64,000 bases of DNA from M3007 sp043764095 (GTDB lineage Bacteria; Bacteroidota; Bacteroidia; Chitinophagales; Saprospiraceae): the NCBI GenBank assembly GCA_043764095.1, contig JAYUKX010000007.1, forward strand, positions 14,386 through 78,385. The letters are read 5' to 3'. The position numbers and the translations under genes are program-made. Below the pieces are notes generated by a model. It did no database searches, had not been told where the DNA came from, and saw only the letters and a program-made list of their open reading frames with translations. This document shows positions 61,922-64,000 of this stretch, piece by piece. Each line of letters starts with the position of its first letter. The first letter of the stretch is position 1.

Positions 61922-63802
61922 TTTATCCTGATCCACCCAAGCAGTCCCATCTGTAGGAGCACCTTTATAATCACCGTGCCATTGGTCTTCACACCATTCC
62001 CATACATTACCACTTAGGTCGTATATATCCAATTGATTAGAGGCTAAACCACCCACAGCATGGGTATTTTGTTTTGAATTACCGCTATACCACGCCACAT
62101 CATAAATATTATTAGATCCTGCGTATTCAAAAGCATCGGTTAAGCCGCGTTGTCCGCCGCGAGCCGCGTATTCCCACTCTGCTTCGGAAGGTAAGCGATA
62201 GGTCAATTTTTCTTTTTTTGATCGCCAATTACAATAGGCTACGGCATCGTTCCAAGAGATATGGATCACAGGATAATCGTATTCGCTGGTTGGTCTTAAA
62301 GATCCTTTTACACCGCTGCGCCAATGTGCTTCTTCCATTTCAACCCACATAAATCCGAAGTCAACATTACTTCCACCACCTATTTCTGCCTCAGTTTTAT
62401 AATTGGTGTCCTCCACAAATGCCTGAAAATCTTGTACGGTTACTTGGTATTTGCACATATAAAAATCGCGTAAATTGACCTGATGGACAGGTTTTTCATT
62501 ATCTTCACCCTTTTCACTACCCATCATAAACGACCCGCCTTGTACCAGTACAAAATCATTGGGTATGATGATTTGGGGTGTTGGAGGGGTAACTAGGGCG
62601 GGCGTAAGGAGGGTTGGTGCGGGCGGTTTTGGGGCAGGTGTGGCAGGAGTACTTTCGGCATGATCGCGTGCTTTAATCCGTTCAATAGCGGTGTTGGCCG
62701 CTTCTATATGTCTTCCAGTCGGATATGCACGTAAATATGCCCTATATCCGATCAAACTATCGAGATCTAAAGCACTTTTCCATTTCTTATTATCTGCCAA
62801 CTCGTGCATATATTGCTCAGCCTCAGGTATACGCGGGTCGCGAGGGTAATCGTCGATAAATTGGTCGTAGGCTGTTTCGGTATTCCGTTTTTTAGCATTT
62901 TCCCATGCTGCATCGACTTGTAATTGTTGGGCTTTTGCTCGGTGCTGGGTATCGGGGTATTTCTCCAAAAAATCTACAAAACTAGTCACAGTATTACTGT
63001 TCAAAGCCGCTTTCCAAGCCATCGCCTCGGCATCCGTAGGGCGTAAATAGAATGCACCGCCTTGGTGGCCTTTTACGTTTAATACTTCACCACGCGGGGT
63101 TTGTTTGCTATTGGATGCAACAATCGGGACAACTTGTGCGCACAAACTGGCGACATCTATCGGTTTGTTGTTTTGGCGGAGTATATCCAATAGCGTTTTA
63201 GCAAAAAAACTATGCTCACCAGAGTTGCCATCAGAAACCAGTTCTGCGCGCCCCGAACTCAGTCCGTACCGAGAAGGATTGGTTTCTAGTGTTGTAATAT
63301 CCTTTGTCTTGTGTTCATGGAACATCGTGCCAGAAAAACACGCATCCACAATTAGAAAAGTATGGCGGCTTTTGATATGGTCGAGTATTTTTTTGACCAA
63401 TGAATTGGGCAAGTGATGGGTTGTTTTCTTGGGTTTTGCATCAATAGGCACCCAAAAGCCTTCATCGTACAGATTTTTGTACGTTCCATGTCCCGAAAAA
63501 TAAATAATACAATGATCGTTTTCGCCTACATTTTCGGCGAGGTATTCGAGTGCTGCGATAATGTTATCGGCGGTAGCATCCGCATTGAGCAAGGTTGTTA
63601 CGGTGGCGTGTTTTTTGTCTCCAAAACCGTATTTTTCTTGCATCAAAGTCACAAATGCTTGCACGTCCAACACAGCATTGTGGAGTTTGTCACAATACTC
63701 GTAATCGTCAATACCAATAGCCAGTAGATAACTATGCCCCTGAATGAGCACAGGACTACTGGATTCATCTGCTCCGAAACCTATATCTTTGTTTTTGGCC
63801 AT
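61784..63802 (-). CDS. Caspase-like protease fused to a formylglycine-generating-enzyme/C-type-lectin domain
   Basis: 672 residues, no signal peptide, so cytoplasmic. The N-terminal ~250 residues are a peptidase C14 (caspase fold): catalytic His105 in YFSGHGTY and Cys155 in VDACFSGT. A helical region follows, with repeats of the form FVDFLEKYPDTQHRAKAQQL / YDQFIDDYPRDPRIPEAEQY, then a proline-rich linker and an FGE-sulfatase/C-type-lectin domain from residue ~415 (FVLVQGGSFMMGSEKG ... YRLPSEAEWEYAARGG ... DLSGNVWEWCEDQW). The last ~46 codons look like a DGR variable region. The ATG at 63802 follows a TATATTTG box at 63810-63817. Such proteins may act as ligand-triggered proteases. Confidence 0.88.
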   Translation of the reverse strand: MAKNKDIGFGADESSSPVLIQGHSYLLAIGIDDYEYCDKLHNAVLDVQAFVTLMQEKYGFGDKKHATVTTLLNADATADNIIAALEYLAENVGENDHCIIYFSGHGTYKNLYDEGFWVPIDAKPKKTTHHLPNSLVKKILDHIKSRHTFLIVDACFSGTMFHEHKTKDITTLETNPSRYGLSSGRAELVSDGNSGEHSFFAKTLLDILRQNNKPIDVASLCAQVVPIVASNSKQTPRGEVLNVKGHQGGAFYLRPTDAEAMAWKAALNSNTVTSFVDFLEKYPDTQHRAKAQQLQVDAAWENAKKRNTETAYDQFIDDYPRDPRIPEAEQYMHELADNKKWKSALDLDSLIGYRAYLRAYPTGRHIEAANTAIERIKARDHAESTPATPAPKPPAPTLLTPALVTPPTPQIIIPNDFVLVQGGSFMMGSEKGEDNEKPVHQVNLRDFYMCKYQVTVQDFQAFVEDTNYKTEAEIGGGSNVDFGFMWVEMEEAHWRSGVKGSLRPTSEYDYPVIHISWNDAVAYCNWRSKKEKLTYRLPSEAEWEYAARGGQRGLTDAFEYAGSNNIYDVAWYSGNSKQNTHAVGGLASNQLDIYDLSGNVWEWCEDQWHGDYKGAPTDGTAWVDQDKGSSRVLRGGSYFDGPQDCRPASRNLNRPDLRINYIGFRLVLQPLG

Positions 63803-63809
63803 TATGGCG

Positions 63810-63817
63810 CAAATATA
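63810..63817 (-). promoter_or_regulatory. -7 box for the caspase gene
   Basis: TATATTTG on the minus strand ends eight bases upstream of the ATG, suggesting a very short or absent leader and supporting the start at 63802. Confidence 0.5.
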
Positions 63818-63864
63818 GGTAGGGTTATTGATATTTGATATATTTGGCGTTTGCAATTTGCAAA

Positions 63865-63909
63865 CAAAAAAAAGCGCAGTAGTCCACTCGAAAGTGTCTG
63901 CTGCGCTTT
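63865..63909 (-). terminator. Terminator for a gene to the right of the window
   Basis: On the minus strand a 9-bp perfect stem (AAAGCGCAG / CTGCGCTTT) is followed by a run of T residues, so a minus-strand gene probably ends just beyond 64000. Confidence 0.6.
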
Positions 63910-64000
63910 ACAATTTCTATTTCTAAAAAAAACGGGTTGAATTTTGCAAATGCCTGAAAATCAATGGTTCATCAAGTGTCGGCGTGACTTTGAGTCACGC

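Overview
The window looks like a chromosomal segment of a Bacteroidota bacterium, most likely from the Saprospiria/Chitinophagales side of the phylum (inference). The evidence is: several secreted proteins with type IX secretion (T9SS) C-terminal sorting domains, carboxypeptidase-like/TonB receptors, LytS/LytTR regulators, a DUF4331 tandem pair, a rpsO-pnp neighbourhood, repeated TAnnTTTG promoter boxes upstream of genes, and little sign of Shine-Dalgarno sequences. No rRNA, tRNA or CRISPR array was seen.

Layout. 0.2-8 kb is housekeeping: a STAS protein, a TrmH-type rRNA/tRNA methylase, a membrane-anchored glycosyltransferase, lysA, a CBS protein, an ArgD-like aminotransferase, nth and purH. 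8-14 kb holds secreted and outer-membrane proteins (a P-domain protein, and a large TPR protein paired with a beta-barrel). 14-28 kb holds a S41 protease, a fused 5-oxoprolinase pxpBC gene, and its partners pxpA and an NRAMP transporter, followed by a TonB receptor. The pxp operon is interrupted by about 7.2 kb carrying a LytS/LytTR two-component pair, two T9SS cargo proteins and a lipoprotein. 29-35 kb holds a large T9SS surface protein, an ECF sigma factor operon, a GIY-YIG/DUF4240 gene pair and a small-membrane-protein/Hsp20 operon. 35-44.8 kb holds a PAS-LuxR regulator with a TonB receptor, a GrpB-like protein, a reductase, a serine hydrolase and a TPR adenylate cyclase. 45-48 kb is pnp and rpsO. 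48-53 kb holds membrane and hypothetical proteins and a mannosyltransferase-like protein. 53-59 kb holds a DASH cryptochrome and two DUF4331 proteins. 59-64 kb holds a secreted protein, a pirin and a caspase-like protein.

The most striking item is the last gene (61784-63802, minus strand). It is a caspase-fold protease joined through a helical repeat region to a C-terminal formylglycine-generating-enzyme/C-type-lectin domain. The last ~140 bp of this gene are about 69% G+C, against about 43% just upstream. They have the residue pattern of a diversity-generating retroelement (DGR) variable region, with NNC codons at the variable positions. The template repeat and reverse transcriptase are not in this window, so they would have to lie elsewhere.

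A second theme is genome rearrangement. Two separate insertions (the 7.2-kb regulator/secretion segment in the pxp operon, and the cryptochrome segment upstream of the DUF4331 genes) are each flanked by diverged direct copies of native sequence that ends at gene boundaries. A hairpin repeat supplies the C-termini of two convergent genes, and one gene has a homopolymer frameshift in its signal peptide. The ECF sigma gene and the Hsp20 operon share an upstream motif, which suggests a small stress regulon.
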